DNA from: Ananas comosus
Lineage: Eukaryota; Streptophyta; Magnoliopsida; Poales; Bromeliaceae
NCBI RefSeq assembly: GCF_001540865.1
Contig: NC_033627.1
Coordinates: 9,153,267-9,217,266, forward strand
Length of the DNA stretch: 64,000 nucleotides
Reading direction: 5' to 3'
Position numbers and translations under genes: made by a program
Shown: piece by piece, positions 1-10,883 of the stretch
Numbering within the stretch: position 1 is the first letter of the stretch
How the letters are laid out: every line of letters begins with the position of its first letter
The notes under the pieces: model-generated
What the model saw: only the letters and a program-made list of their open reading frames with translations
Databases searched by the model: none
What the model was told of the DNA's origin: nothing

Positions 1-554
1 AGATCGGTAGGACGATCCCGCTTAACTCGCTTCCACCACACCGTCGCCGCCTTCCCTAGACAATGGGTGGCGAGGTACACTTTATCCTTCTCCAAGGTAT
101 TGAGGTCCTCGAAGAGCGTCTCCATTGAGTCGATCCACGACTCCACAACCGCTGGCTCCACCAAACCGCCCTCGAAGGTAGGTGGGTCGAACTTCTTGAA
201 CTGTATAAGCGCCGCTAAAGTGCGCTCTCGCTCCGCATCGACTGCCGCACCGTCAGGGTTTGAGGTTTCCGAACCGGCCGGTACTACCGTAACTGGAACA
301 GCCGCTGCTGCCGCCGCTCCCTCGTCCACGCTCGGCACTACCGCAGGGGGCGCGACACGCTCGACACCCGCCTGGGCTGCCGCCGCTTGCTGACGCTCTA
401 TGGTCTCCTGGAGCCGCTGAATCTGTTCCCCTTGGCGTTGAACAGACTCCGCTTGTTGCCGCACTACTCCGATAAGCGCGGCCATTTGCTCCCTAAGCTC
501 TCCGTCGCCACTTGCTCCGGATTGCTCGGGCACCGCATTCGCTTCCTCTGGCAT
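1..554 (-). CDS. Ty3/gypsy retrotransposon gag, N-terminal part (runs off window)
   Basis: Translated on the minus strand from an ATG at 554-552, this stays open to the window edge (about 184 codons). It starts MPEEANAVPEQSG, has a Q/A-rich stretch likely to form a coiled coil (REQMAALIGVVRQQAESV), then the retrotransposon gag core with motifs KFDPPTFEGG, VESWIDSMETLFEDL and ATVWWKRVKRD. This is the capsid-like domain of Ty3/gypsy elements, which packages element RNA in cytoplasmic particles. An upstream in-frame ATG at 587-585 follows a splice-acceptor-like TTTTCAG and is probably the original start, but its fourth codon is TGA (578-576). That stop looks like a CGA to TGA change. The zinc knuckle, protease and polymerase would lie beyond the left edge. 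Assignment to gypsy gag is firm; the family (Tekay/Del-like) is a guess. Confidence 0.88.
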   Translation of the reverse strand, partial: MPEEANAVPEQSGASGDGELREQMAALIGVVRQQAESVQRQGEQIQRLQETIERQQAAAAQAGVERVAPPAVVPSVDEGAAAAAAVPVTVVPAGSETSNPDGAAVDAERERTLAALIQFKKFDPPTFEGGLVEPAVVESWIDSMETLFEDLNTLEKDKVYLATHCLGKAATVWWKRVKRDRPTD

Positions 555-890
555 CGACCTTGCCTGCGATCGACGTCAAGGTGCCATTGCTTCCTGAAAA
601 GAAGCAACTCACATTAGTCACTTGACCAACATTACTTGACCATACCCAATTAGGCGAAAGCAACATGCACATTTATCCTTGCCTCAAGCGTCATGTCGTC
701 GGCCGCCCGACACAACACTAGAAGTAGAGGATAAACGAAATCGAACCTAGCCTCTAATCACATTAGAGACACCCCAACTTAACCCAATCACATGCTTTCG
801 CTACCTTTGATCCCACGTCACTCACGTTTCCTAGATCCTTAAGGCCTTCCAATCCTATAGGTCTCTAGGTCCATTCCTATTCTTTCACTA

Positions 891-911
891 TTGGCTCTGA
901 TTACAACTTAT
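891..911 (-). other. Probable primer-binding site of the gypsy element
   Basis: On the minus strand this reads TAAGTTGTAATCAGAGCCAA, a degenerate version of the TGGTATCAGAGCC motif complementary to initiator tRNA-Met. It lies about 300 bases upstream of the gag start and directly after the putative LTR end (TAGACA at 912-917). Position and partial match support it; the changes suggest an old copy or a variant primer. Confidence 0.55.
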
Positions 912-3224
912 TGTCTACCCCCGGGACCGATACCAATTTGGCCGACCCGAGCACTCAAACAGACCCTGAACGCACAAAGTTCCCCTATCCGCTCCAAGGC
1001 TCATACACATGTACATTTTCATCATAGAGAAAAGCACTACGGAAACAATACATAAAAAACTCTACACGAGGGTAACGATATCCATTTATGAAAAGAAAGA
1101 AAAACTAAACATCTACACAATAACATATTCATTTTAGATCATATACATTGGCATTCCACACTTTCATTTGATTCTTCAATTCATTCAACTCATTTCTTCT
1201 TACATCCCTTACCTCGAAAATAACACATTTATACATTCTTTCTTTACATTACTAGTCATCAAATATCAAAAGAATGAGAAAAGGTATCTACTAAAAAACA
1301 AATTGTAACCCAACTCAAGTGGCTCTCTGACATACGGCGCGAACTTTAACACCGCGTCTGCAAAAATCGCCGCATCGCTCGGTCCGCCGCTTTCTGTGTA
1401 TGAGGGTGAGAACTACAAACAAAGTCCTCAGTGGTTCGCTCAACATCACCAACTTTCGCACACTAGGACTAACTCAGGCATAAATAAAAAGGATTAGAGA
1501 TATAGTAACCAATCTATAACACGCTAATATGCCTGAACGAATAGCAAAAGTATGCTCAATCTATAAGTAAATGCAGTTATGCAAATCATGGTTCTTACCC
1601 CTATTATCTTGGACTTTTTCTTTATTCTTAATCTTTGTTCTTTCTCTTTTAAATCTCAAGGTAACCCGGGTTCCCACATTAACTAAAAGCTTCACATTAA
1701 GCCATCATGCAGGAATCACTCAGCTAGGACCAGTCCTTCGGTTTACTCCAACCCGTGATGCTAACTCCGACGCCAATCCGCCCCGATTGGGGACACCGCC
1801 CTCACGAGCACAGGAACTCATAGCAAGTATGAATGAAATCCTTCACTCAAGATTTATAATTCAATCTTGACTTAACACTTAACTACATTGTTCTTAATCA
1901 CTTTAGTTCAAAAACCATCAATCCACTCTTTACATTTCTTAACTATTCAAATCAGCTACTTTCTAGCATTCTGTCTTATTGCCTACATTTACTTTAAACT
2001 TACACATTGAATTTTCATCATCATTTACGAAAAATTTATTTTTATAAAACTTTAGTTTCATTAACATCAACTAACTCTAGTGTCATTTCACATTAGCTTT
2101 ATCGATGCCACTCGATCTACGTCATTGCCCACTCTGTTCTTTGCTCAGCTTTTGGGTATCACTCTTCTCAGCCATACACTTAAGGTTTTGACATTTATTA
2201 GGGTCTCTACCTCATTATAAGCAGTTGTACTCCAATCATGCTATCGATCACATCTTATCATTATTCCCAAATCCTAAAAGCACAAATATATAATACACAT
2301 GCTACATCAAATAATGAACATTAGCATAGAGAGAAAGTTTCAATGAAAGTTTAAGAAGAACACCACCCACCTCGTAGGCTTCAAAGGTGTCCGACGATTT
2401 CGTGGGATTTTTAGATGCTTCGTCTCTTACCTGCGGGCAAAACGAACCCTTATTACCTTGTCATAAACTTAAAGTTAGACTTTTCAAAGTAACCAACGTA
2501 TAATAAACGATCAAACCAATGCTCGAAATACCCAATACAGTAATCATAAGACGGGATCATTGCACATCATAAGAACTCATGACAAAATCCCCCACAATTA
2601 TGGTGCCCTAGCTCAACATAGTCAAACTAGGAGTTATGATCTACCAAAAAGGCAAAAATAGCTTACATATATACTCTAAAAGTCTTCTTAAACATCTTTA
2701 GACAAATCATTTAATACCACTAGTATTGCCATTCACATTAGAGGTGTTGACACCTCAACACTTGATGCCCAATCATGGTTTATTGATCTCTAAAGAAAGG
2801 CAAAAAAAGCTTCAAGACTCCCCCAACCCAAACCTCAACCAACATTTCACTAAAACCAAACACAATCTTAATAGTCCAAAAACAACCCATTTCTGGTTTT
2901 ACCACAATATACACGATTCAACAGCTTTACCTGTAACTCCTTTCATTGGCACTAGAGAGGAAGAAAGATGGAGCTCCTCTTGCTCCATGTCTTCTTTTCA
3001 CTTTTTTTCTTTCTTACTCCTTCTATATCTAATACCTTTTCTCATTATTCTCCTTTGTACTCTCTAGAGAGCAAGAAGAGAGAAGAGTGTAAGAGAGGGG
3101 TAAAAAACAAAAAACCCTCAGCCCACTAACATAGCTCAATGGTTGCAAAATCAATAAAACCCTCAACTTTCACCTTTAATACACGCCAACTGGGCTGATG
3201 CAGCGCGGCAGGCCCGTTCTCTCT

Positions 3225-3445
3225 TCAGGGACCGGTTCCGCGCAACAGTCGCCAGGCAGCCAGAGCTGCTGCGCGCAGTGCAACCGGTCTCTCCTGGTGG
3301 GACCGGTCTCTCGGGGACCGGTCTCTCAGACAGGGACCGATTCCCGAGAGCTGATTTCTCAGGACTTAGCCGATTTTTCGGTTGTCTCATCTCATACGCG
3401 CTCGGGGACCGGTCTCTCCCACTAGGGACCGGTCCCCGAGAGCTC
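3225..3445. repeat. Short dispersed repeats of GGGACCGGTCTCTC type inside the LTR block
   Basis: At least six copies of the palindromic core GACCGGTC or close variants (GGACCGGTT, GACCGGTCTCTC, GACCGGTCCCC) occur within about 220 bp, in a GC-rich patch of otherwise AT-rich DNA. The overlapping open frames on both strands (3163-3564 minus, 3198-3499 plus) are by-products of this composition. The patch lies just upstream of the rightward promoter-like sequence, so it could be an LTR enhancer, but nothing proves that. Confidence 0.6.
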
Positions 3446-3779
3446 AAAATCTGCAGTTTTGCAGAATTTGATTCTTTAGCTCTCGAAAACCTCCCGTAAC
3501 TCACTTTTGATCGTTTTAACACCTTCGGACTTTCCGAAGTGTACCATCTTCGCACTTTGGTCAATTTGACTAAGGTCCGATATTTATTTTTCGAATTTTC
3601 GGTATATTACATATACGAAAGTGTACCGGTACACTTCTGAAAAATCCGAACAGCAACTCTCGGGTTGGCCGTTTCGTGACCGTGTTACCAGTGATAGCCC
3701 AAAAGTGTACTGATACACTTTGGTCTGGCAGCAACATTGAAGTCTGCTGCAATTATGGACATTTGAGGGGTTTTGTTGC

Positions 3780-3995
3780 TATTGTAGCAACTCATAAAAT
3801 ACCCCAAACACCCTCCCCTTCACAGCAACCACCCAAACACCTCCTCCCTCATTTCTTCTCCCTCTCTCTCTCTAGAAACTCTCTACCAAGGTGGAGAAGA
3901 GGTGGATTTAGAGGAGATCAAGTGGAGATTGGAGCTTTTGAAGGGTTAGGAGGCTCTCCTACATGGTGGACTTGGAGGAGCTTGGGCTAAGGTGA
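3780..3995 (+). promoter_or_regulatory. Promoter/leader-like segment reading rightward
   Basis: A TATA-like CATAAAATA at about 3794 is followed by a pyrimidine-rich leader (CCCTCTCTCTCTCTAGAA), a purine-rich stretch and an AGGTGAGC donor-like site at about 3990. This order is typical of a plant LTR transcription start with a leader intron. It points away from the gag gene, which is why the block around it may be composite. Confidence 0.35.
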
Positions 3996-4984
3996 GCTCC
4001 CATGCAAGAATACATCTAGGGTTTGGATTTCTACGCTAAGATTTAGAGTTTTGATCTTTTTGCAAGCTTTAGAAACATAGTAGGAGCTTGAACACCATGA
4101 AATCTATGGTTCTTCAAGGTGCTCTCATGGTGAACCTCTAGGGTTCATGTTTGATGCCCTATGGATGGTTCAAATGAGTTAGAAATGGCATTAGAAAGCT
4201 TCTTGAATGATTCTAAACTTGTTTTAGCTTAGCTACAAGATCAAACTAAGAAACCCTACTATATGTTATGGTTAGGGCACCAAATTAGGGTTTTTGTCGT
4301 AGATGGGTTTAAAAATAAATTAACCTCTTGAAAACCTAATTAGGGGTATAACGAACGCGTTGGAATGCTCAGTTCGACAATCCGACGAGTGTACGCGAAG
4401 TTATTGACGAAACGGTCGATTTTGGTACAGATAGCTGCAGCCCGCGGAATAGACGTCTAAAAATCACGAGATCAGATCCGGGGCATCGTGGAGTCGAGGA
4501 ATAAACTCCAGAATTTTCGGATCGCGGTTTGGTGGCTGTTCGGGGTGGTCGCGCGAGAGTTCGGGCCGAATCGGGTCACGGATGCCGCGGGAGGCCGATT
4601 GCAAGTGACTACAAACAATCGGAAAGCAATTTGAGGTCGGTTGTGCTTACCGAAGCGACTAGGTCGCCTTTATGTCTAGGCGTAAAGTTTACTATTGATG
4701 CATATAATAATAGCTAGTGGTATAATACATGAATGTATGAATGATGCTAGCTAGAAGTGTAAGATAAATAGCATTTGCATGTTAACATCCAGTAGAGACC
4801 ATGTTAGTTGAAATGCATAGTGGCAAGTTATAAAGAATGCTAGATAATGCATGTTAATTATCTAAAGTAAGATGCTAAGAGAATGCACATGAAGTGACAT
4901 AATGTTAATGTTAGATGATGCAAGCTAACATATAGAGGTTTATGTTAATGAAAATGGGCATATGGACAATTTATATACATTAGA

Positions 4985-5275
4985 TCGAGTGGCATTAAAC
5001 CTAGTGTTTTGAACATAGGTTGAACATGAATGATATGAACCTAGTGTTAGTAAACCTAGGTTGGACATGAATGACATATGAACCTAGTGTGAAATAACAT
5101 AGGTTGGACATCGAGTGGCATTGAACCTAGTGTTAGTAAACATAGGTTGAGATGATAAGTGGCATGAAACCTAGTGTTAAAGAACATAGGTTGAGAGTCG
5201 AACCTAGAGTTAAAGTAAACCTAGGTTGTGTGATAAAGGTATTAAACCTAGAGTCAAGTAAACCTAGGCTGGAAA
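4985..5275. repeat. Tandem ~45-bp repeats with AACCTAGTGTTA / CATAGGTTG
   Basis: About seven imperfect copies of a unit containing AACCTAGTGTTA and a later (A/C)CATAGGTTG or CCTAGGTTG follow each other. Because AACCTAG and CTAGGTT are complementary, each unit could form a small hairpin. The array lies in the LTR-like block and encodes no plausible protein. Confidence 0.7.
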
Positions 5276-5384
5276 GGGCAATGGATCTAAGTAGGTCGAC
5301 ACTATAGGGTTTAAGACCAACCCTTGAGCTATGTGGAAATGGATTCCGGAATCCCAAGACTTGGAACACCGAGAGTGGTGTTGG

Positions 5385-5600
5385 GCGTGTGCGACGATTT
5401 CGCCGCCCGGGGCTAAAGATCCATTGTCGTGGCGTGTGCGACGATTTCGCCGCCGAATGGTTTAGCCGGTTAGTAGGTCATACGGCCTGTTGACTGAACC
5501 ATCGACATGGTGTGTGCGACGATTTCGCCGCCGGGTTGCTAAGTCATGACCTAGGCCGTTGTTGGGTGAGGTGCGATGCGTTCGCTGCCAGACGGCTAGG
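5385..5600. repeat. Direct repeats of GTGTGCGACGATTTCGCCGCC
   Basis: Three near-identical copies (starting about 5385, 5432 and 5510) and one diverged copy (about 5570, GGTGCGATGCGTTCGCTGCC) are separated by unlike spacers of roughly 25-60 bp. Copy number and spacing are irregular and the setting is an LTR, so this is an internal retrotransposon repeat. Confidence 0.65.
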
Positions 5601-6465
5601 ACAGGAGTTTTCGTAGGCTGTGGTTAGCTGAGGTACATGTGAGAGTTCCTTCACCTCGAGCTAGACAGAGCGCGGACTATCTGCGATTGATTGACTCAAG
5701 ACCGAGTCGGGTGGCATAGAGGATTAAGGTAGAGTAACCTTAGAAAAGAGTGGCCATTGAGAAGTGCAACAAAGAGTAAAGACTAAAGAATAGCTAAGAG
5801 CAAAGAATAGTCAAGAGTAAATAATGACTAAGAACAAAGGGTAGAGTTAATTAACCTACTTGGCTAGTTGCATGATTATCATATTGCATATTGTGAGGCA
5901 TGACATTTAGTTCAATATTGATTATATATTTGTTATATGTTATTGGACTAACCTGTTGCAGTGCCTCGTTAGACCTATTGGTCGAGCTTTTTTCTTGGGT
6001 GGTCGTACCCACTGGGAACCATGGAGTTGGTTCTCACCCCACGTTGTTTTGGGGTGTTACAGGTTCACACGCCAGCGGCGCGGCGGCGCGAGGAAAGGGC
6101 GTAGCTCCGTAGATAGCGCCCTACCCCAGAGACCGAGATAGCAGCACCCTGAGTCGGCTTAGCTTAGGGTTTTTATAAGTTAAAGAACAAACTTGTATTA
6201 AGTATTGTAATAATCGGATTGTATTTTGGAAGTTTAAGGTAATCAAATTGTATTATGTGGACTTTGAGAATGAATGTTTGTAATAGCAAGTAGTTTTATA
6301 TTTTTGGTACTTCTTTATGCAATCTTTGATTAAAATGTGTTCCTAGTTGGAACCTCGTACATTGTTCAGGTTGCGACGCCTAGGATGTACAGGGGAGACT
6401 CTGTCCGTCCGGCGGTCTGTCGGCGTGCTCAAATTCGACCAAAGAGGCATGCTCGGGGCGTGACA

Positions 6466-6710
6466 CAAATGGTAGATCTATCAGCTAAAGTAACTGTAGA
6501 AGTTGTTATATGAGACTGAAAGGTAGATAAAAGACTAGAGTTATCTGTCATATGGTCTGTAGCACCAGAATCAATGACCCATTTGGAATAGGAAGATAGA
6601 AGGCATGATGTTGATTTACCTGACTCGGCGAGTGCAGTGATAGGGGAACTGGTGGACTTTAAGGATGCCTGATATTGGGAGAACTGTGCAAATTCTTCAG
6701 TAGACACCAA
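6466..6710 (-). pseudogene. Copia aspartic protease, N-terminal fragment cut by insertion
   Basis: The minus-strand frame contains WVIDSGATDHMT, the DSGA active-site motif of Ty1/copia proteases, followed by VTLADRSTIC, after which unrelated residues (VTPRACLFGRI) come from the inserted LTR. The protease would cleave the copia polyprotein; this fragment keeps only the active-site half. It is out of frame with the gag upstream, so the copy was already decaying or lost frame later. Confidence 0.8.
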
Positions 6711-6799
6711 AACAGTTTTCTTTGAGGATGGGGTTGTATACTCTCTCGGCTGCTATGTTGGCCATCTGAGATCGTTGGTTCTTATTTTGAAGTTTCAAA

Positions 6800-7617
6800 C
6801 ATGTGCGTTTTGTATGACCAGGTTCATGGCAGTAATAGCAAACAACTCCAAGATCTCAATTAGAGGTAGTCTCTCCATGACGGTGATTACCTTTATTGGC
6901 AGTAATCCCTCTATTGCCCCCTATATTATAATGCCGTCCATTATCATTACGACTCACGAGCGCGCTATTAATAGGTTGAGAAAATTGAGGATTCTCCGTA
7001 CGAAGCACTCGGGTGAAAGTATCATGCAAAGAGGAGAGCTCAGAGCTAGAAAGAATTTGAGATTTAGCTGTCTCAGATTCTGGGGGTAAACCAGCAAAAA
7101 AACTCATAACTGTCATTTGTTCGCGTTGAACCTGCTGCACTTTTACATCAGGACTAAAGGGTAGCAAAACATTAAGCTCTTCATAAATACGTTTAAAGTC
7201 CATAAAATAGGCTGTGAGAGACCTATCCTGCTTTTCAGATTCGTAAAATGCCTTACAAACATCATATATGCGGTAGAGGTTCCCTTTGCCAGAGTATAAA
7301 AAATCTAAATAATCCATCAATTCTTTCACAAACTCACAATGATTAATTAGACTAATTACCTCACTTTGAATGGAGTTCCTGAGTTGTAAGAACAACCGAG
7401 CATCTTCCCTCAACCAAGCTTGCTTTGTATCATCGTCCGGTGGATCGCTAGTTAGATGATCATCCTTATCAATGCTTCGTAGATAAACACGAACCGTCTT
7501 GCTCCATTCCAAATAATTGGAGCCATTGAGTTTGTGTTCTGTGATTTTGGTCATTACCGAGATGACATCGACAATCACAGATTTTGGCTCACTGTTAGCA
7601 GACTTAGTTTCAGACAT
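6800..7617 (-). pseudogene. Ty1/copia gag (UBN2-like) with zinc knuckle out of frame
   Basis: An ATG at 7617 opens a 253-codon frame ending at 6856. Motifs typical of copia gag are LNGSNYLEWSKTVRVYL near residue 32, AWLREDARLFLQLRNSI, LYRIYDVCKAFYESEKQ and SLTAYFMDFKRIYEELN. After the stop, another frame at about 6850-6800 reads CYYCHEPGHTKRTC, a CCHC knuckle (CxxCxxxGHxxxxC) that normally follows in the same protein. The gag is therefore frameshifted near 6860. It packages element RNA and binds nucleic acid through the knuckle. Confidence 0.85.
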
Positions 7618-7826
7618 GGCGTCGAGACCAAATCACAAAGCAGCTCTCAGGGCTGCACTCTACAACTCACTTAGACACGCAAATATTGTAGCAGCAGCAC
7701 CAGTACTGTAGCAGCAGTACTGTGGCGGTACTGTAGTTGTAGAGACAAAAAGAACGAGCAACGCCGATGAGATCCGGTGAAAGAGAAGAACAACACTGGA
7801 ACGCTATACCCTAGAATTAAGGTTTA

Positions 7827-7838
7827 GCTCTGATACCA
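7827..7838 (-). other. Copia primer-binding site
   Basis: The minus strand reads TGGTATCAGAGC, an exact match to the plant copia site complementary to initiator tRNA-Met. It lies immediately after the LTR end CTTCA at 7839. Confidence 0.85.
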
Positions 7839-8049
7839 TGAAGAAGAATACCATGAAGAAGAGAAAGAATACTGTTCTTCTTATTTCTTCAATGATGAAT
7901 TACAAAGATATATATATACATAAGTGTTTCTATAATAGGTTATTTAATAAGGAAAGATCCTTAAGGAAAGATGTCTAAAACTATGCTAGCTAAGTAGGAA
8001 TATAATATATACAGTTTTGACTTTCCGTAACACTCGACTTTCCATAACA
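7839..8049 (-). repeat. Copia 5' LTR (211 bp)
   Basis: On the minus strand it starts TGTTATGGAAAGTCGAG and ends TTCTTCA directly before the primer-binding site. It contains an AT-rich, TATA-bearing middle and a run of GAAGAA, as expected of a small copia LTR. The partner LTR is outside the window, so the target duplication cannot be checked. Confidence 0.72.
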
Positions 8050-8183
8050 CCCAAGAAGTGCGCAATTTTGCACACACGCTATTGCCTGCTCACACTATAA
8101 GTAATGAAAAAAACAACAATGATTTATTTTTGTTTGCATTTTTATTGGATATCTTGGATTAATGGGTATCATCTATAATGCAG

Positions 8184-8710
8184 GAGGGCCCAGTTCTGAC
8201 AGAGGAACTTATCAGAGAAGCGGAAGAGGTGGTGCTGAGGACTGGAAGGTCTGTAGACAGCTCATTTTTGTGAAGATCAAACACGCTTATGCATAGAAAT
8301 CTATAGAGAGCTGAATTTTACAGAATTTGCTTGATAATCTGTAGCTAGTTAAAATAAGTGGTAGCAATTTGTTTTGATGGTCTCATATGTCTAATTCTTA
8401 GTGTTAGTTCTGGGTGCCTTTTGCTCTTGTCCGACATGCAGGCTTTCTAGGCAAGTCTTGACCCCCTGCAAGAACAAAATTGTGTACAATTAATGTAAAC
8501 ACTAGAACTATTTTGCAGATATTATGTGCATTATGTAACTTGAAGAAACATGTATTTATGTAGTGGCAGCAAATCCTAGATGCGTTCTTGGGGACTTTCT
8601 CAGATGGCATTCCCCTCCAGATTGGATGGAGAATGATCGAGATGATGATTCAGTGGATGGAGAGGGCTCATCTAGATATGGGCGACTCAGTAGAAGAATG
8701 CAGAAAGAAG
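8184..8710 (+). pseudogene. Fragment of a Rab3 GTPase-activating protein catalytic-subunit-like gene (three exons)
   Basis: Three exon-like stretches with plausible splice borders are seen. 8184-8248, after ATAATGCAG, encodes EGPVLTEELIREAEEVVLRTG. 8402-8450 encodes SSGCLLLLSDMQAF, then TAG where the family has a Lys codon, then GCAAGT, which may be a GC-AG donor. About 8566-8710 encodes AANPRCVLGDFLRWHSPPDW and then SRYGRLSRRMQKEG before a GT donor. The pattern LLSDMQAFKAANP..VLEDF.RWHSPPDW is a signature of the plant Rab3GAP catalytic subunit, a GAP/GEF partner in Rab trafficking. I found no earlier or later exons nearby; copia DNA starts 135 bp upstream. The stop and the missing remainder suggest a pseudogene fragment. 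Family recognition is from memory of the motif. Confidence 0.68.
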
Positions 8711-10072
8711 GTATATAAGTGCACTTACATGAAAACATAATCTCATGTTATAACGTTTTAAGTGTTTCCTCGTCTTACCATAATGGCATTTTAACCTTGT
8801 ACATAAGAACATTGTTCCTTTTAAGGGGAATTGGAGTCGTCATCTGGGTTATTTTACATTTTTCCCTCATCTTCCTTCATGTTTGCTAAAAGTTTTTACT
8901 AGTAATTTTGGGTTATGAATTGTTATTAATTAAAATTATTTACTCCCAAAGTACGCCCCGCCGCCCCCCCCAAAAAAAAAAAACAAAAAACAAAAAAACA
9001 AAATATGCCTGCCCTCACCCGCAAAAACATACAGACTTGGCCCGCTGGTCTATCTACTCGAAGTGAGCCCTTTCTCTTGAAGACTTAGTTAAGGGAGTGT
9101 CATGGTAATACTTCATAGGTTGTGAGTCTTATCTTCAATATTTTCAACGTGTTTCTCACAATCAATAGATAATTTGTATAAATTAACCTGGGCCTGCTAA
9201 GTTGGTATAGATAAACTACTGCATACCCCTTGTTGTACTTGGAGTATTTGCTTGGTAGCTTAGGGAAAATTATAAAACAAAAATTAAATCGACTCCAGTA
9301 GAACAGAGAGCTGTTTGAAGCACTAATATATGGCCTATTACTTAAAAACACCTCAAGTCCTCGACCACTTTCGGCTGCAAAGAAGAGAAGCTCCAAACTA
9401 CGTTTTGGGCACAACATCCTTCTTTCGGCATCATGCCATTGCAAACGCTCTTAACGATTTGCCGAATACTGGGCTACTGATGCAGGCACTAAAACAGAAG
9501 AAGCATTCTTATCTGTGTTACAAACTTGTGATGATAAAGTTTGGCCTATAAACTTGTGTTGGTGTTCAGTTAGTCATAGAATAGGCCTGAAATTTTCAGG
9601 TGGCAAAGGAGTTTGCCAACTGTGTGATTTGACTTGAAATGTTTCTCAGTGAAAAACAATGTTACGTATTTAGGGAAAACCCCTAGACTTTGTATTCTAT
9701 ATTATTTTTTCTGGCAGAAAATGCAAATGGAAAACTGAAAAAACCTCTCTACTCTACTCTTGGTCTCCCCTTATTCTCTTTATTTTCTTTTTCTTCAAAA
9801 AACACAAATGTGCCTCGTAAACTGTTTTCATTTATACCAGCCAAATGCCACTATGCTTAAATTTTCTGTTCCATGGAAAAACTTTTATCCTTGAATACTA
9901 CTGTCAATTGGTTCTTTGTGGATCTAAGACCACCTTAGTTATGGACAGAACTTGCTTGTGTCTTTTGGTAACCTTGCAATTTAATAGATGGAGATGAAGC
10001 AACTGTAGTGAAGCTTATGAGAAGTTCAATATTTAGCTATGATGCTTGCTGTGTGTAGACTTCTGGTAGCTG

Positions 10073-10080
<8 letters not shown>
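8711..10080. other. Non-coding stretch, no recognised gene
   Basis: AT-rich DNA with a C/A homopolymer patch near 8955-9000. Small open frames (9100-9444 minus, 9330-9551 plus) overlap each other on opposite strands and match no family I know. It may be intron or 3' remains of the Rab3GAP-like fragment. Confidence 0.5.
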
Positions 10081-10108
<28 letters not shown>

Positions 10109-10109
<1 letters not shown>

Positions 10110-10652
10110 AATTAGGCTACTATACTATCTATAGTACCGGAGCTTCGGTACTATAGTCTTGTTTTCGATCTTCAGGCATTCAAATCAATGATCCACACCG
10201 TTAAATATGATCTAGGGTATATGAAGTTCTTAGGAATAAAATTTTAGTTTTTTTCGATATCGTTTACTTAGTAAATAAATTATGTCAAAATGGACGGTGG
10301 AAATTGAATAATTTTTAAAATTTGAGTATAGGACTTTTAAATTCAAGATCAAGAATGTTAATCTTAATCTATATAGTTTGAAGTATTTTCTATCAAAATT
10401 TGAAGAAATTTAGATTCTTCTACACCGTTAAACTCCAAACTCGTCATAATAGCCATTGAAAATTGACAATTTTGAAATAGATATATATCATAAAGTTGCA
10501 AACTATTGTCGAAAAAATATAAAATTTTATTTCTAAAAACTTTAAATACCCTAGATCATATTTAACGGTATGGATGTTATTTGAACACCCTAAATAAAAA
10601 ATAAGACTATAGTACGAAGCTCTGGTCTATAGATAGTATAGTAGCCTAATTC
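10109..10652. mobile_element. Palindromic MITE P1 (544 bp) between (TA)n and (CT)n
   Basis: The ends are inverted copies: GAATTAGGCTACTATACT on the left and its complement AGTATAGTAGCCTAATTC on the right. The two halves can pair over most of their length, for example CCGTTAAATATGATCTAG against CTAGATCATATTTAACGG. It has no coding capacity. It abuts (TA)n on the left and (CT)n on the right, so any target duplication is hidden in the microsatellite. Confidence 0.8.
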
Positions 10653-10819
10653 TCTCTCTCTCTTCTTCCTATATATATAATAGCAATTGGCTACCATGAC
10701 TACTTATAGTCGGAGCTCCGTACTAATAGACCAACTAATTTATATATATATTTATATAGGAATTTAGTGTTACTATAGTACGTAGCTCCGATATCTATGT
10801 AGTATGGTAGCTAAATTTA

Positions 10820-10878
<59 letters not shown>
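10653..10878. repeat. Microsatellites with scrambled MITE pieces
   Basis: (CT)n, (TA)n and a long (GA)n tract (about 10833-10880) surround short degenerate pieces of the same MITE ends (AGTCGGAGCTCCGTACTA near 10710, CTCCGATATCTATGTAGTA near 10785). Confidence 0.6.

Positions 10879-10883
<5 letters not shown>

Larger units (their letters stand above)
912..6465 (-). mobile_element. 5' LTR-like block of the minus-strand gypsy element (~5.5 kb, possibly composite)
   Basis: On the minus strand the block begins TGTCACGCCCCGAGC at 6465, exactly where the copia reading frame to its right is broken, and ends TAGACA at 912 just before the primer-binding site. Those ends fit a 5' LTR for the gag at 1-554. 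The length is large for one LTR, and signals face both ways. A CT-rich leader with a donor-like AGGTAAAG reads leftward from about 3070 to 2925. A TATA-like CATAAAATA, CT-rich leader and donor-like AGGTGAGC read rightward at 3790-3995, followed by acceptor-like TTGCAG (5960) and TTACAG (6061). It may therefore be a composite of two LTRs. Orientation of the inner part is unresolved. The other LTR is not in the window. Confidence 0.5.
6466..8049 (-). mobile_element. Ty1/copia element, 5' part, interrupted by the gypsy insertion
   Basis: Reading leftward this unit holds, in order, a short LTR (8049-7839), a primer-binding site (7838-7827), a copia gag (7617-6856), a zinc knuckle (around 6850-6800) and the start of the protease (to 6466). 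At 6466 the frame stops matching copia and the gypsy LTR begins, so the gypsy element inserted into this older copia copy. The remaining integrase, RT and RNase H should lie beyond the far end of the gypsy element, left of the window. Confidence 0.8.

Noticed and set aside
67..617. Plus-strand frames of 108 and 76 codons
   Set aside because: Antisense shadows of the minus-strand gypsy gag.
5385..5600. CRISPR-like direct repeats
   Set aside because: Few copies, unequal spacers, inside an LTR of a plant genome.
7827..7838. Possible tRNA-related gene
   Set aside because: It is only the primer-binding complement of initiator tRNA; no cloverleaf is present. The same applies to 35732-35746.
9100..9551. 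Opposing frames of 114 and 73 codons near the Rab3GAP-like exons
   Set aside because: Tried as further Rab3GAP exons; no motif matched on either strand.
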